Positions 9,701 to 17,968 of a DNA stretch of 64,000 nucleotides are shown here, piece after piece; position 1 is the stretch's first letter; each line of letters opens with the position of its first letter. The translations under genes and the position numbers were made by a program. The stretch is from Petrolisthes cinctipes. Lineage: Eukaryota > Arthropoda > Malacostraca > Decapoda > Porcellanidae. The notes under the pieces were generated by a model that saw only the letters and a list, made by a program, of their open reading frames with translations, made no database searches and was not told the origin of the DNA. The stretch spans positions 373,501-437,500 of the forward strand of contig JAWQEG010001234.1 of the NCBI GenBank assembly GCA_033782935.1. Direction: 5' to 3'.

Positions 9701-11171
9701 TGGTATTGTAAAGACAGTTGAACATGATATAGAACTAATGCCAAATGTTCACCCAATTCACCAGGCACCATACAGGCTCAACCCTCACAAGTCCGACATC
9801 ATGAGGAAGGAAGTAGACTACTTACTACAGAACGGTCTAGCCGAGCCCAGTTCATCGCCATGGTCATCTCCCTCTCTACTAGTACCGAAGGAAGGTGGCG
9901 ACTGGAGGTTCTGCACAGACTACAGGAAGCTTAATTCTGTTACCATCAAAGACTCATATCCCTTACCACGTATAGACTCTCTGATAGACCAGGTCGGGAA
10001 GGCAGTATATCTTACTAAAGTCGACTTAATGAAGGGATATTATCAAATCAAGCTAACTGAGAGAGCACAATACATTTCTTCTTTCATTACCCCATTTGGT
10101 TTGTTTAACTATTTAGTACTCCCTTTTGGACTTTGTAATGCCCCAGCCACGTTTCAGCGTGCTGTAAATCACACCATCTCAGGCTTGAATAATACTTATG
10201 CTTATCTCGATGATCTTCTTCTTGTAGCTGACACATGGGAAGAACACATCGGTCACCTAGACACCTTCTTTAATCGCTTAGCCGCCACAGGGTTCGTCGC
10301 CAATCTCTCCAAGTCCTCTTTTGGGAAGGCTACGGTGACCTACCTAGGACATGTTGTGGGTCAAGGGAAGTGTCGTCCTAAGACAGCAAATGTGGAGGCC
10401 ATTCTCAACTTCCCTGCTCCTCATAACCGCAAGTCTTTACAACGGTTCTTGGGGATAACAGGGTACTATAGGCGATTCTGCAGAAACTTCGCCTCTATAG
10501 CCGCCCCCCTAACAGCCCTCACTAGTCTAAAGAAAAAGTTCAACTGGACTCCTAACTGTCAAGTTTCCTTCGACGCTTTGAAGCAGCTTCTATCGAATGA
10601 TCCTGTTCTCCAGTCCCCGGACTATTCACAACCTTTTATTCTCCAAGTGGACGCATCAGGAGAAGGGGTAGGAGCTGTATTACTTCAACATAATGACATC
10701 TCAAAGGCTCTTCATCCCGTATGTTACTATTCTACCAAACTCCTACCATATCAACGTGCATACTCAACAGTGGAGAAGGAAGCTTTGGCCCTGGTTTCCT
10801 CCTTCAAACAGTTCGAGTGCTATCTGAGTTACCCTGGTCATCAAACTCTGGTCTACAGCGATCACAACCCTCTTATCTTTATCGAGAGGGCGAAGCTCAC
10901 CAATCAACGTATCCTCAGGTGGGCCCTTGCTCTTCAGTCTTTCAATTTCAAGATGGTCCATATAAGAGGAGAAGACAACATCATAGCTGACACCTTGTCC
11001 AGAGGATGGGACACCAACCTTCCTCCAGTGCCTGCGAAATCCTGTCCAGCTTCTTCCGACGCTGGACTTCCGGGGGGAGTTGTGACAGCCACTGGGGAAT
11101 GGCCAGTTTCCCCTCCTCGAACAAGGGAACAACTGGAAAATCCCCAGGTTCCGAAGGTTCGGAGAAGTTAA
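6756..11171 (+). CDS. gag-pol: Gag-Pol polyprotein of LTR element 1, order Gag-PR-IN-RT-RNase H
   Basis: Residues are counted from the ATG at 6756; the frame is open from 6699. A charged coiled coil spans about 1-50. A capsid region with a SCAN-like segment follows (133-222, PESYRQKF to EAALLADQY). The zinc knuckle is CAYCKKTGHHISQC (C266, C269, H274, C279), and the retropepsin motif is DTG (357-359). Integrase has an HHCC finger (H569, H575, C605, C608), a DD35E triad (D639, D698, E734) and a GPY motif at 875-877. RT has TKVD (D1090) and YLDD (1150-1153). RNase H spans about 1295-1415 (D1299, D1369, D1412). Gag and Pol share one frame. The C-terminal ~50 residues overlap the polypurine tract and the start of the 3' LTR. 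Integrase before RT is atypical for Ty3/Gypsy and matches the Gmr1 group. Confidence 0.9.
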   Translation: MLQLDQERINLEREKLELRKKELEARERELEDRERERKHQLELAQLNQNIKTIKPTFQLHKEVHSVPDFNEDDPENFFIQFERLAEHLHWPEEEWIWLIQNKLVGTAAKVFIALENNTTYEFAKSSILSAYHVTPESYRQKFRNLQKPFSSTYVEFASEKLKHFRQWLTSTKTQTFDELANLIVLEEFKRRIPLQVLLYLDDRSVHDLKEAALLADQYSVVQRLSSRQGRFTVKLSAGILAAPDDDYRTSKAMTSASLPPLSVISCAYCKKTGHHISQCQTPGCRKSFYPGQVKFQSAPPTVSSGTQRVQSSQKPKPMSHIKVESLNSHDVFKDFKSSGEVGLSENGPFYPVTILRDTGAAQSILTKVALPGVEENITGEEVILSDLSSEQSTELAKVFLKCNLFNKEVKVGIREQKMPISGIQLILGNDLAGSMVVPTPEIVKTPCAHSPTLVEDHIHPEIFPLCAVTRSQTPSAEDTLPDVFDLPNRIMSKENLIKAQREDLTVEKFHRLAASSKKEIDHFPGFYYQEGVLMRCLKPPTHSDSDTWAEVHQVVIPHSIRAQVMEIAHDGPGGHLGVCKTYNKVCEHFFWPGLKRPVITFVRTCHTCQMSGKPNQKIPKASLNPIPVVGEPFEKVIIDCVGPLPRTKKGNQYILSLMCPVTRYPEAFPLKRITAKNIANVLIKFFTQVGLPKEIQSDQGSNFTSDLFSSVLRELGIAQTLSTAYHPESQGVLERFHQTLKAMLRKFCSSSAADWDDGLPLMLFAIRETVQESLGHSPFELLYGRQVRGPLKVLKEGWYDESPQHPKQTVNQYMDNLKQRLSKVRSIALENLRKSQSKMKTRYDKKSKVREFKAGDEVLIYLPVQGTPLSNKFHGPYIVLHRLNKLNYVVLTPDRRKDSRIIHIKLMKEYCRRNPADVRQRPIACHQIKNVTTDDSVSTENLKLNSYILNNLNEKLIHLTSTQQEDIHTIFQKYPGVFSDRPGIVKTVEHDIELMPNVHPIHQAPYRLNPHKSDIMRKEVDYLLQNGLAEPSSSPWSSPSLLVPKEGGDWRFCTDYRKLNSVTIKDSYPLPRIDSLIDQVGKAVYLTKVDLMKGYYQIKLTERAQYISSFITPFGLFNYLVLPFGLCNAPATFQRAVNHTISGLNNTYAYLDDLLLVADTWEEHIGHLDTFFNRLAATGFVANLSKSSFGKATVTYLGHVVGQGKCRPKTANVEAILNFPAPHNRKSLQRFLGITGYYRRFCRNFASIAAPLTALTSLKKKFNWTPNCQVSFDALKQLLSNDPVLQSPDYSQPFILQVDASGEGVGAVLLQHNDISKALHPVCYYSTKLLPYQRAYSTVEKEALALVSSFKQFECYLSYPGHQTLVYSDHNPLIFIERAKLTNQRILRWALALQSFNFKMVHIRGEDNIIADTLSRGWDTNLPPVPAKSCPASSDAGLPGGVVTATGEWPVSPPRTREQLENPQVPKVRRS
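11069..11080 (+). other. Polypurine tract of LTR element 1
   Basis: TCCGGGGGGAGT directly precedes TGTGACAGCC, the proposed 3' LTR start. It lies inside the last part of the gag-pol ORF. The purine run just before a TG start fits plus-strand priming and resembles the GGCGGTGGGG run of element 2. Confidence 0.6.
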
Positions 11172-11244
11172 TTTGACCCCTTATTGAGCTATCCCGAATC
11201 ACCAAATCTACCCTATATATATGGAGGTTCAATCATTGAAAGTC
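11081..11244 (+). repeat. 3' LTR of LTR element 1, left part
   Basis: Begins TGTGACA after the polypurine tract and runs to TTGAAAGTC (11236-11244), where the stack of non-LTR elements begins. The LTR continues at 35871 with TTGAAAGTCAGTCTC. Start and end have the expected TGT..ACA form. The left part of the 5' LTR is not available for comparison, so the start rests on the PPT, the TG dinucleotide and the resemblance to element 2 (TGTCAC...GTGACA). Confidence 0.7.
11236..11244 (+). repeat. Target-site copy TTGAAAGTC, left flank of the array
   Basis: This 9-mer precedes the 5'-truncated copy B1. Because B1 has lost its own 5' end, the 9-mer here cannot be part of a family B 5' end and must be target DNA. 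That identifies the same 9-mer at the other junctions as target-site duplications. Confidence 0.8.
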
Positions 11245-11245
11245 T

Positions 11246-11491
11246 CATCTTGAACCATATATAGACAAACGTTTTCCACCGCATTGTAACACCTGCAATG
11301 CGGTGTTATCTATCAGTCATATCATCCTGCATTGTCGGCGATTTGTGGGGGAACGTGCTTCCCTCATAAGTTACTGCGATGCAGTAAAAGTCCCCTTCAC
11401 ACTCTTAGCTCTCTTAGGTGATGGGGATGGTGGTGTGACTGATAAATTGATGACTTTCTTGAGGGAGACCGAACTGATCAGAGTGATGTGA
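11246..11491 (+). pseudogene. ORF2 C-terminal fragment of B1
   Basis: The fragment encodes the extreme C-terminus of family B ORF2, including the CNTCNAVLSISHIILHC finger (CX2CX7HX4C), and ends at the family stop TGA (11489-11491). It has no endonuclease, RT or RNase H. The sequence differs from B2-B4 at only a few positions, so the copy is young despite its truncation. Confidence 0.85.
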
Positions 11492-11795
11492 CTTTTTATT
11501 ACTATTGTTACCATTTTGTATGCATATTTTTCAATTATGAATTTTATAAATTATGTTTTGTATATATTGTATATTATGATGTATTAGCTAGGTTTAGCGA
11601 TTGTCTAATATAGGTTTAGCGATTTGTCTGTCTAGGTTTAGCGATTGGCTGGAATAGGTATTAGTCTAGTTAGCTATTGGTTGAGTAGGTACATAGATGA
11701 GTTTATTAGCTAGGATGTTAAATTAAGAAACATTTTATTTGTATAAAAGTACAAAATAGAAAAATTATTATATATGTTTAGTTTTAAGTTTTAAT

Positions 11796-11831
<36 letters not shown>

Positions 11832-11972
11832 TGCATAAAAATAATATGCAAAAAGTTAAAATTAAAATAATAATAAATAAATAAAATAAAAAAAAATAAA
11901 TAAAAAAAATAAAAAATAAAATAAATTAAAATAAAAGGCCTTAATGACCAACACCATGGTCGATAGGCCAGG

Positions 11973-12011
<39 letters not shown>
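11492..12011 (+). other. B1 3' UTR, AAT microsatellite, terminal stem-loop and poly(A)
   Basis: Three copies of TAGGTTTAGCGATT at 11589, 11611 and 11633 (22-nt spacing) are followed by an (AAT)n microsatellite near 11797-11832, an A-rich stretch, a stem-loop at 11937-11969 (GGCCTTAATGACC pairing with GGTCGATAGGCC) and a poly(A) tail. The same order recurs in all four B copies. Confidence 0.75.
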
Positions 12012-12015
<4 letters not shown>

Positions 12016-12020
12016 AAGTC
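12012..12020 (+). repeat. Target-site copy TTGAAAGTC between B1 and B2
   Basis: Identical 9-mer between the B1 poly(A) and the TCGGACTTTG start of B2. Confidence 0.8.
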
Positions 12021-12370
12021 TCGGACTTTGAGACTGGGTCGTGGAGAGAGAGGTTGTATGTTTTTGTGCTCTCTCCTCTAGCTGCCAGGGCCTGCCGCAC
12101 CGGCAGTAGTTTCTTTTTTTTTCACCCTTCTGGTGACGACTAGGTTTAGCTAGTATTCATTCCCTCCATAGCTGGTAGTAGATATAGTAGGTGTCTATAT
12201 CTTTATATTGAGATCAACTTTGCCTCCTACCTATGGTGGACTCCCCCACTGATAGCTCTGGGTGTGAATAGACACAGACGGACCACCTTAGTGTGGGTTG
12301 AGAGGTTGATCTCAAACATTAGTTAATTAGGACTGGTATTATCCTTTTCTGGTGTTTTCTTTTCCTCTTC

Positions 12371-12447
12371 CCACTTCCCCCCATCTTGGGGGAAGTGGTT
12401 ACTATGTTGCCTTCCCTCCCAACCCCTCCTCCGTATAGCGGAGGAGG
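12371..12447 (+). promoter_or_regulatory. Two hairpins bracketing the ORF1 start of B2
   Basis: CCACTTCCCCC (12371-12381) pairs perfectly with GGGGGAAGTGG (12388-12398) around a 6-nt loop, ending 5 nt before the ATG at 12404. A second perfect hairpin, CCTCCTCCG / CGGAGGAGG (12425-12433 / 12439-12447), lies just inside ORF1. B3 and B4 keep both. Family A has analogous hairpins at its ORF1 start. A role in controlling translation or RNA packaging is inferred only. Confidence 0.6.
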
Positions 12448-13717
12448 CGGCCATGACCGACCACCACCACGAACCGACGGACGAACCGAGACTCGAACAC
12501 CCCTCGACATTGACGTGAAAAATGCATCTTTTGTTATGTTACATGCCACTGGTTCGGCCCCACTAGCCGGCCTCAATCCTTTCATTGTTCAAAAGGTTAT
12601 TGATGGCTGGGCTGGTGTGGTTGAATCAGTAAAAAAACTTGCATCTGGAGACCTCCTAGTAAAAACATTCAATTCTAAACAAGTAGCCACTTTGCTAAAA
12701 TTACGTCAGATTCACAATTATGAAGTTGAAGCCAAGATTCCTCAAGCCATGAATTCCTGCAGGGGAGTAATCACCTGTAGGGATTTAATGATGATGGAAG
12801 AAACGGAAATAATTGAGGAAATGAAAAATCAAGATATCATTGACGCTAGATTCATTACACGATTAGAGGATGGTATAAGGAAGAAGACTGCAACCCTAAT
12901 TTTGACTTTTGGCAAAGTTTCACTTCCTGAAACTGTCAAAATTGGTTATGAAATCGTTAAAGTAAGACCCTTTATCCCCAACCCTCTTAGATGCTTGAAC
13001 TGTCAGATTTATGGACATGGAAATCGAACTTGTAAGGCTTCTTCTCCAATGTGTGGCAGGTGCGCGACGCCTGGCCATGTTGAGGAAAAGTGCACATCAG
13101 TGGAGCTCTCCTGCTTTCATTGTAAGGGTACTCACTCCACTTCCTCGAGGGATTGTCCCAAGTGGAAGCTGGAGAAGGAGGTCTGCTCGGTGAAGGCAGT
13201 GCGAGGTATCTCTTATCATGATGCGAGGAAGGCGGTGATGGGATCGCAAGCGACCCCATCACCCAATGTCTCGTATGCATCGGCGGTGATATCTCGACCC
13301 GTGATGTGTACTATCAGTACTCAGACTGAGTCAGAGCCGAGCGAACAGGCTGATCACTCTACTACTACACCTACTATTATTACCCCCTCTAAGACTATTA
13401 CCAAATCTACTAACTCCTATTCTCAGGCTGCAGCTGCTTTGCAGTCAGAGAAACCAAAGAAGAAGTCAGACAAGAAAGATAAAGTTAACTACACCACCCT
13501 AAAACCAAAGTCACTTCCTTGCACAAACCCTACTCCCACTTCATCGGGGGAGAGAAGGGATAGCTCTTCCTCGGTGGAGTCTGGGAGACTCACCATTGAT
13601 GAGGAAGCAATGGATGTCTCCGGACGCAAGAACCGGGAAAGGTCCCCCGGTAGCTACTCGCCACGCGGCGGGCGGCACAAGAAGACTAAGCACGCAGGCC
13701 GACCCCGTAACTCTTAA
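12404..13717 (+). CDS. Family B ORF1 protein, copy B2
   Basis: A 437-residue Gag-like RNA-binding protein of a non-LTR element. I start at the ATG at 12404; the frame is open a few codons further upstream but only from a TTG. An N-terminal Pro/Arg-rich region precedes an RRM-like domain. Three zinc knuckles follow: CLNCQIYGHGNRTC, CGRCATPGHVEEKC (both CX2CX4HX4C) and CFHCKGTHSTSSRDC (CX2CX3HX6C). The tail is Ser/Thr-rich and basic, ending with GGRHKKTKHAGRPRN. It is clearly related to family A ORF1 (shared PETVKIGYEIV motif before the knuckles). The stop TAA is followed by two codons and the ORF2 ATG in the same frame. Confidence 0.88.
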   Translation: MLPSLPTPPPYSGGGGHDRPPPRTDGRTETRTPLDIDVKNASFVMLHATGSAPLAGLNPFIVQKVIDGWAGVVESVKKLASGDLLVKTFNSKQVATLLKLRQIHNYEVEAKIPQAMNSCRGVITCRDLMMMEETEIIEEMKNQDIIDARFITRLEDGIRKKTATLILTFGKVSLPETVKIGYEIVKVRPFIPNPLRCLNCQIYGHGNRTCKASSPMCGRCATPGHVEEKCTSVELSCFHCKGTHSTSSRDCPKWKLEKEVCSVKAVRGISYHDARKAVMGSQATPSPNVSYASAVISRPVMCTISTQTESEPSEQADHSTTTPTIITPSKTITKSTNSYSQAAAALQSEKPKKKSDKKDKVNYTTLKPKSLPCTNPTPTSSGERRDSSSSVESGRLTIDEEAMDVSGRKNRERSPGSYSPRGGRHKKTKHAGRPRNS

Positions 13718-13723
13718 ATCGCC

Positions 13724-16700
13724 ATGTTCACTGTACTACAGTGGAATTGTAGAAGTCTTGGGAATAAATTGAACAACATATCAATATTATTACACACACA
13801 CAGGCCAGACGTCGTCTGTTTACAGGAGACAGGGTTGGAGAATCACTCTGACCCAACACAATTTAAACACTACAACGCATACAGGAGAAACGATGGACAC
13901 GGAGTAGCAATATACACACACAAATCATATCCACAAACACAAATAACATTAAACACTACTCTGGAAGCCGTTGCTTGCAGAGTGAAATTACACAACACCT
14001 ACATATCCATCTGCTCTCTTTACTGTCCGCCACGCGGCCCCATTGACAGTGATTCATTTCATAATTTATTCAGTCAACTAACAGGTAAAAAATTAATACT
14101 GGGCGATTTTAATGCCCATCACTGTCAGTGGGGAAGCTTAAGAACTGATGCTCGCGGAGGGCAGATGGCAGACATTATACTACAATCCAACCTCTGCCTC
14201 CTGAACGATGGCCAAGCCACCAGGGTTGACGATCGTTCTGGCAACTTTTCGGCCATCGATTTGTCTCTGGCCTCCCCGGATATACACCAGGATATTTCTT
14301 GGCATCCTGAGTCCGACTCCCTTGGTAGTGACCACTTTCCCATCTGTCTCTCTTATTCAAGTCATACTATTCCGGCCCCTTTGGTGCCAAAGTTCAATTT
14401 TAAGAGAGCAGATTGGGGGTCTTTCGGGAGGATCGTCGACCTAGATATATCTGAGGAGACCATAGATGAAAAGATGCGAAATGTAACACAAAACATTTTA
14501 TACGCAGCTGAGGTTGCTATTCCCAAAACCTCTATAATTCGAAATAAGCGTGAAGCACATTGGTGGTCAACGGATTGCCGAGAGGCATTAAGGAAACGTA
14601 ATAGGAGATACAGGATTTTTGACAAACAGCCAACTCAAAACAACTTTATAGCTTACAAACGGGCGAGGGCTGAGGCAAGGAGAGTAATTAATAGAGCTAA
14701 AAGGGACTCTTGGCGGTCGTTTGTGTCCACGGTGAATCGTTTTACACCACTAACTAAAGTCTGGTCCACTATAAAGATATTAAATAACAAACGCCCGTAT
14801 ACTCCCATCACTACTCTTCAAGTGGACAACAACATCTACGACGATCCCGTGGACGTAGCAAACGTACTTGCCAGGAGTTTCTCAAAAGTAAGTAGTTCAG
14901 CCAATTACGACCAACGTTTTCTCCATCACAAACGTATGGCTGAACTACAAGAAATAGACTTTGCCACAGAAGACGTAGACTACCCATACAACCGGGAGTT
15001 TACGATTGACGAACTTCTCCTTGCCCTAAGATCCTGTAAAGACACCAGTCCTGGACCTGACACCATAACGTACGGTATGATCCGGCATCTTGGCCAGGAT
15101 AACCTGGTCAAGTTGCTAGCAGTGTATAATGAGATTTGGGTGTCTAACACCTTCCCAAACTCATGGCACTTTGCGTGGATCATACCGATACCTAAACAGT
15201 CTGGTCGTCTTGTGAATCCCAGTTCATTTCGACCTATTGCGTTGACTTCTTGCCTCTGTAAAGTCATGGAAAGAATGATAAATAATAGGCTACTTTTTGT
15301 TTTAGAAGCGAAGGGTTTATTGAGTGATCGACAATGTGGCTTCCGGAAACACCGGAGCACAGTTGATCACTTGATGAACCTGGAACATTGCATTTCAAAG
15401 GCATTTGCCAATAAAGAATTCATGGTAGGGGTGTTCTTGGACATCCATAAAGCCTATGACATGACATGGCGACACGGTATTCTGATGAAGCTTCACGGTT
15501 ATGGTTTAAGAGGTAATTTGCCGATTTTCATTAACAACTTTTTGCGTGACAGAACCTTTTCTGTCACCCTTCCCTGTAATGTAACATCGGACATTTTTGT
15601 CCAAGAGAACGGGGTGCCACAGGGAAGCGTGCTTAGTCCTACACTTTTTAACATCATGATCAATGATATTCTGTCATCAGCTCTAGTTCCCAGAAATCTT
15701 AAATACTCGTTGTATGCTGATGATTGTGCAATGTGGCACTCGTCACTTAATGCACAGTTTTCAGTAGGACGGATTCAAGCAGCGCTTGATTCTGTCCACC
15801 AATGGGCCTTACAGTGGGGCTTTAAGTTTTCCGTTCCTAAGTGTACCGGAGTAATTTTCAGTAAACGTAGAGTACCTCAAATTAACGTAACGTTAGATGG
15901 CCAACCGGTACCATTTCATAATTCTGTTAAATTTTTAGGAATTCATTTTGACCAGAGATTAAATTTTACACATCATATTAATAACTTGCTTGTTCGTTGT
16001 GAAAAACCTTTAAATGTCCTTAAGTACCTATCAGGTACCACATGGGGAGCCGACAGGAAATCTTTATTAATGGTGTATAAGACCCTTATTCGTACAAAGC
16101 TAGACTATGGCTCACAGGTGTATGGATCGGCATCAGATACGACATTAGGAAGATTGGATGTGTACCAGAATAAATGTTTACGTGTGTGTTTGGGAGCTCT
16201 GAAGTGTACACGTGTAGCTAGGATGGAGGTGGAGGCGAACATAACTCCTCTCCGACTTCGACGGGATCAACTCGCCATCAACACCGCAATGTCAACGATC
16301 CGGAAGTCGGAGATCGGCAACGTAGCCAGTGCCTCCCTCCAACAACATCACTACCTTCACCATGGAAGACGGAGGCCACTGGCTGTGCGCCTCCACCAGC
16401 TACAACAACAACTACAAATAGACCTCGGGGACTGCGACAAGTTTACCATCAGCAAGATACCACCGTGGGAGACACCCAACTTCGGCGTCAACACATCGTG
16501 GTTACCATCATCGAAAGAAAAAGCGCCGGAGTTGGAGATACACCACCTGTTTGGTGGTATCATCCGCAGTCACCTGGGGTCTCATCACGTGTACACTGAC
16601 GGCTCCAAGTCAGATGAAAGTGTGGGTGCGAGTGTATGGTCGAGTGAATGTGAACTTAGGTACAGATTGCCGATACATACATCTGTGTTTACAGCTGAAC

Positions 16701-17404
16701 TTTTCGCTATAGACAAAGCCATAGACTATGCACTAAATTCTCTTCATAATTCAATAGTCATTTTCTCAGACTCCAAGTCAGCCCTTCAGGCAATTAACTC
16801 ATGTCAAACTATTTCAAATGAAATCCAGGGTCGCATCATTAATAAGTTGCACTTATGCAACAAGTCCTTCACTCTGATCTGGGTGCCCGGGCATTGTCGT
16901 ATTTATGGCAATGAACGGGCAGACTTACTTGCGAAATCGACTGTAGAGCTCGAGGTTACTTGGGACGTCCCTCGCGATCTACAGTCGTGTCTATCCCTCG
17001 GAAAGAAATCAATTCATCTTCTGTGGCAAGGTCAGTGGACCAGACTTAACATCTCTACCATCAAGCCTCAATTGGGTAATTGGGCCACTGCCAACCGGCC
17101 CAACAGACTGGAAGAAAGGATTTTGGCAAGACTAAGAACAAATTGCACAAGGATAACGCACCTAGATCCTTATATAGACAAACATTTTCCACCGCATTGT
17201 AACACCTGCAATGCGGTGTTATCTATCAGTCATATCATCCTGCATTGTCGGCGATTTGTGGGGGAACGTGCTTCCCTCATAAGTTACTGTGATGCAGTAA
17301 AAGTCCCCTTCACACTCTCAGCTCTCTTAGGTGATGGGGATGGTGGTGTGACTGATAAATTGATGACTTTCTTGAGGGAGACCGAACTGATCAGAGTGAT
17401 GTGA
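13724..17404 (+). CDS. Family B ORF2 polyprotein, copy B2: APE endonuclease - RT - RNase H - CCHC
   Basis: 1226 residues, uninterrupted. The APE-type endonuclease spans about 1-215 (LQWNCRSL; E35 in LQETG; GDFN at 127-130; SDH at 202-204). RT spans about 445-710, with NGVPQGSVLSPT and catalytic YADD at 664-667. RNase H spans about 955-1070, with D959 (YTDG), E992, D1016 and D1067. A C-terminal finger has C1159, C1162, H1170 and C1175. The ATG lies only 6 nt after the ORF1 stop and in frame with ORF1, so translation may depend on reinitiation or readthrough. All catalytic residues are present. It would nick the target and prime reverse transcription there. Confidence 0.93.
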   Translation: MFTVLQWNCRSLGNKLNNISILLHTHRPDVVCLQETGLENHSDPTQFKHYNAYRRNDGHGVAIYTHKSYPQTQITLNTTLEAVACRVKLHNTYISICSLYCPPRGPIDSDSFHNLFSQLTGKKLILGDFNAHHCQWGSLRTDARGGQMADIILQSNLCLLNDGQATRVDDRSGNFSAIDLSLASPDIHQDISWHPESDSLGSDHFPICLSYSSHTIPAPLVPKFNFKRADWGSFGRIVDLDISEETIDEKMRNVTQNILYAAEVAIPKTSIIRNKREAHWWSTDCREALRKRNRRYRIFDKQPTQNNFIAYKRARAEARRVINRAKRDSWRSFVSTVNRFTPLTKVWSTIKILNNKRPYTPITTLQVDNNIYDDPVDVANVLARSFSKVSSSANYDQRFLHHKRMAELQEIDFATEDVDYPYNREFTIDELLLALRSCKDTSPGPDTITYGMIRHLGQDNLVKLLAVYNEIWVSNTFPNSWHFAWIIPIPKQSGRLVNPSSFRPIALTSCLCKVMERMINNRLLFVLEAKGLLSDRQCGFRKHRSTVDHLMNLEHCISKAFANKEFMVGVFLDIHKAYDMTWRHGILMKLHGYGLRGNLPIFINNFLRDRTFSVTLPCNVTSDIFVQENGVPQGSVLSPTLFNIMINDILSSALVPRNLKYSLYADDCAMWHSSLNAQFSVGRIQAALDSVHQWALQWGFKFSVPKCTGVIFSKRRVPQINVTLDGQPVPFHNSVKFLGIHFDQRLNFTHHINNLLVRCEKPLNVLKYLSGTTWGADRKSLLMVYKTLIRTKLDYGSQVYGSASDTTLGRLDVYQNKCLRVCLGALKCTRVARMEVEANITPLRLRRDQLAINTAMSTIRKSEIGNVASASLQQHHYLHHGRRRPLAVRLHQLQQQLQIDLGDCDKFTISKIPPWETPNFGVNTSWLPSSKEKAPELEIHHLFGGIIRSHLGSHHVYTDGSKSDESVGASVWSSECELRYRLPIHTSVFTAELFAIDKAIDYALNSLHNSIVIFSDSKSALQAINSCQTISNEIQGRIINKLHLCNKSFTLIWVPGHCRIYGNERADLLAKSTVELEVTWDVPRDLQSCLSLGKKSIHLLWQGQWTRLNISTIKPQLGNWATANRPNRLEERILARLRTNCTRITHLDPYIDKHFPPHCNTCNAVLSISHIILHCRRFVGERASLISYCDAVKVPFTLSALLGDGDGGVTDKLMTFLRETELIRVM

Positions 17405-17914
17405 CTTTTTATTTCTATTGTTGTTACCATTTTGTATGTATATTTTTGCCAATTATGAATGCTATAAATTATGTGTTGTATATATTGTATATTATGATGT
17501 ATTAGCTAGGTTTAGCGATTGTCTAATATAGGTTTAGCGATTTGTCTGTCTAGGTTTAGCGATTGGCTGGTATAGGTATTAGTCTAGTTAGCTATTGGTT
17601 GAGTAGGTACATAGATTAGTTTATTAGCTAGGATGTTAAATTAAGAAATATGTTATTTGTATGATGGTACAAAACAAAAATTTGTATATAAGTTTAGTTT
17701 CAAGTTAAAATGTAATAATAATAATAATAATAATAATAATGATAATAATAATAACAATAATAATAATAAAAATAATAATAATCTATGCATAAAAATAATA
17801 TGCAAAAAGTTAAAATTAAAATATTAATAAATAAATAAAATTTAAAAATAAATAAAAAAAAAATAAAATAAAATAAAAGGCCTTAATGACCAACACCATG
17901 GTCGATAGGCCAGG

Positions 17915-17959
<45 letters not shown>
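17405..17959 (+). other. B2 3' UTR, AAT microsatellite, terminal stem-loop and poly(A)
   Basis: Contains the triplicated TAGGTTTAGCGATT motif (about 17508-17565), an imperfect (AAT)n tract near 17711-17782, A-rich sequence, the stem-loop at 17879-17911 and a long poly(A) reaching the next TTGAAAGTC. Confidence 0.75.
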
Positions 17960-17963
<4 letters not shown>

Positions 17964-17968
17964 AAGTC
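17960..17968 (+). repeat. Target-site copy TTGAAAGTC between B2 and B3
   Basis: Identical 9-mer between the B2 poly(A) and the TCGGACTTTG start of B3. Confidence 0.8.

Larger units (their letters stand above)
11245..12011 (+). mobile_element. Non-LTR retrotransposon, family B, copy B1 (5'-truncated)
   Basis: Only the last ~80 codons of ORF2, the 3' UTR and a poly(A) tail of about 40 nt remain. The break lies in sequence homologous to CTCATCTAGAACC of B4, so a few bases (CTCATCT) overlap the target edge, consistent with microhomology-assisted 5' truncation. The tail is followed by TTGAAAGTC and the intact 5' end of B2. Confidence 0.88.
12021..17959 (+). mobile_element. Non-LTR retrotransposon, family B, copy B2 (full length)
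   Basis: A 5.94-kb complete copy: ~380-nt 5' UTR, ORF1, ORF2, ~550-nt 3' UTR and a poly(A) tail of more than 40 nt, with TTGAAAGTC on both sides. Both ORFs are intact and the tail is uninterrupted, so it may be recent and potentially active. Its first ~1.9 kb is identical by eye to B3. Confidence 0.92.

Noticed and set aside
10721..11232. ORFs in other frames over the gag-pol C-terminus
   Set aside because: They are shadows of the RNase H coding region and LTR start, with no domains.
11768..12100. Minus-strand ORFs with Phe runs upstream of each B copy (also 17842-18048 and 23759-23983)
   Set aside because: The Phe run is the poly(A) tail read in antisense; the rest is the antisense of the family B 5' UTR.
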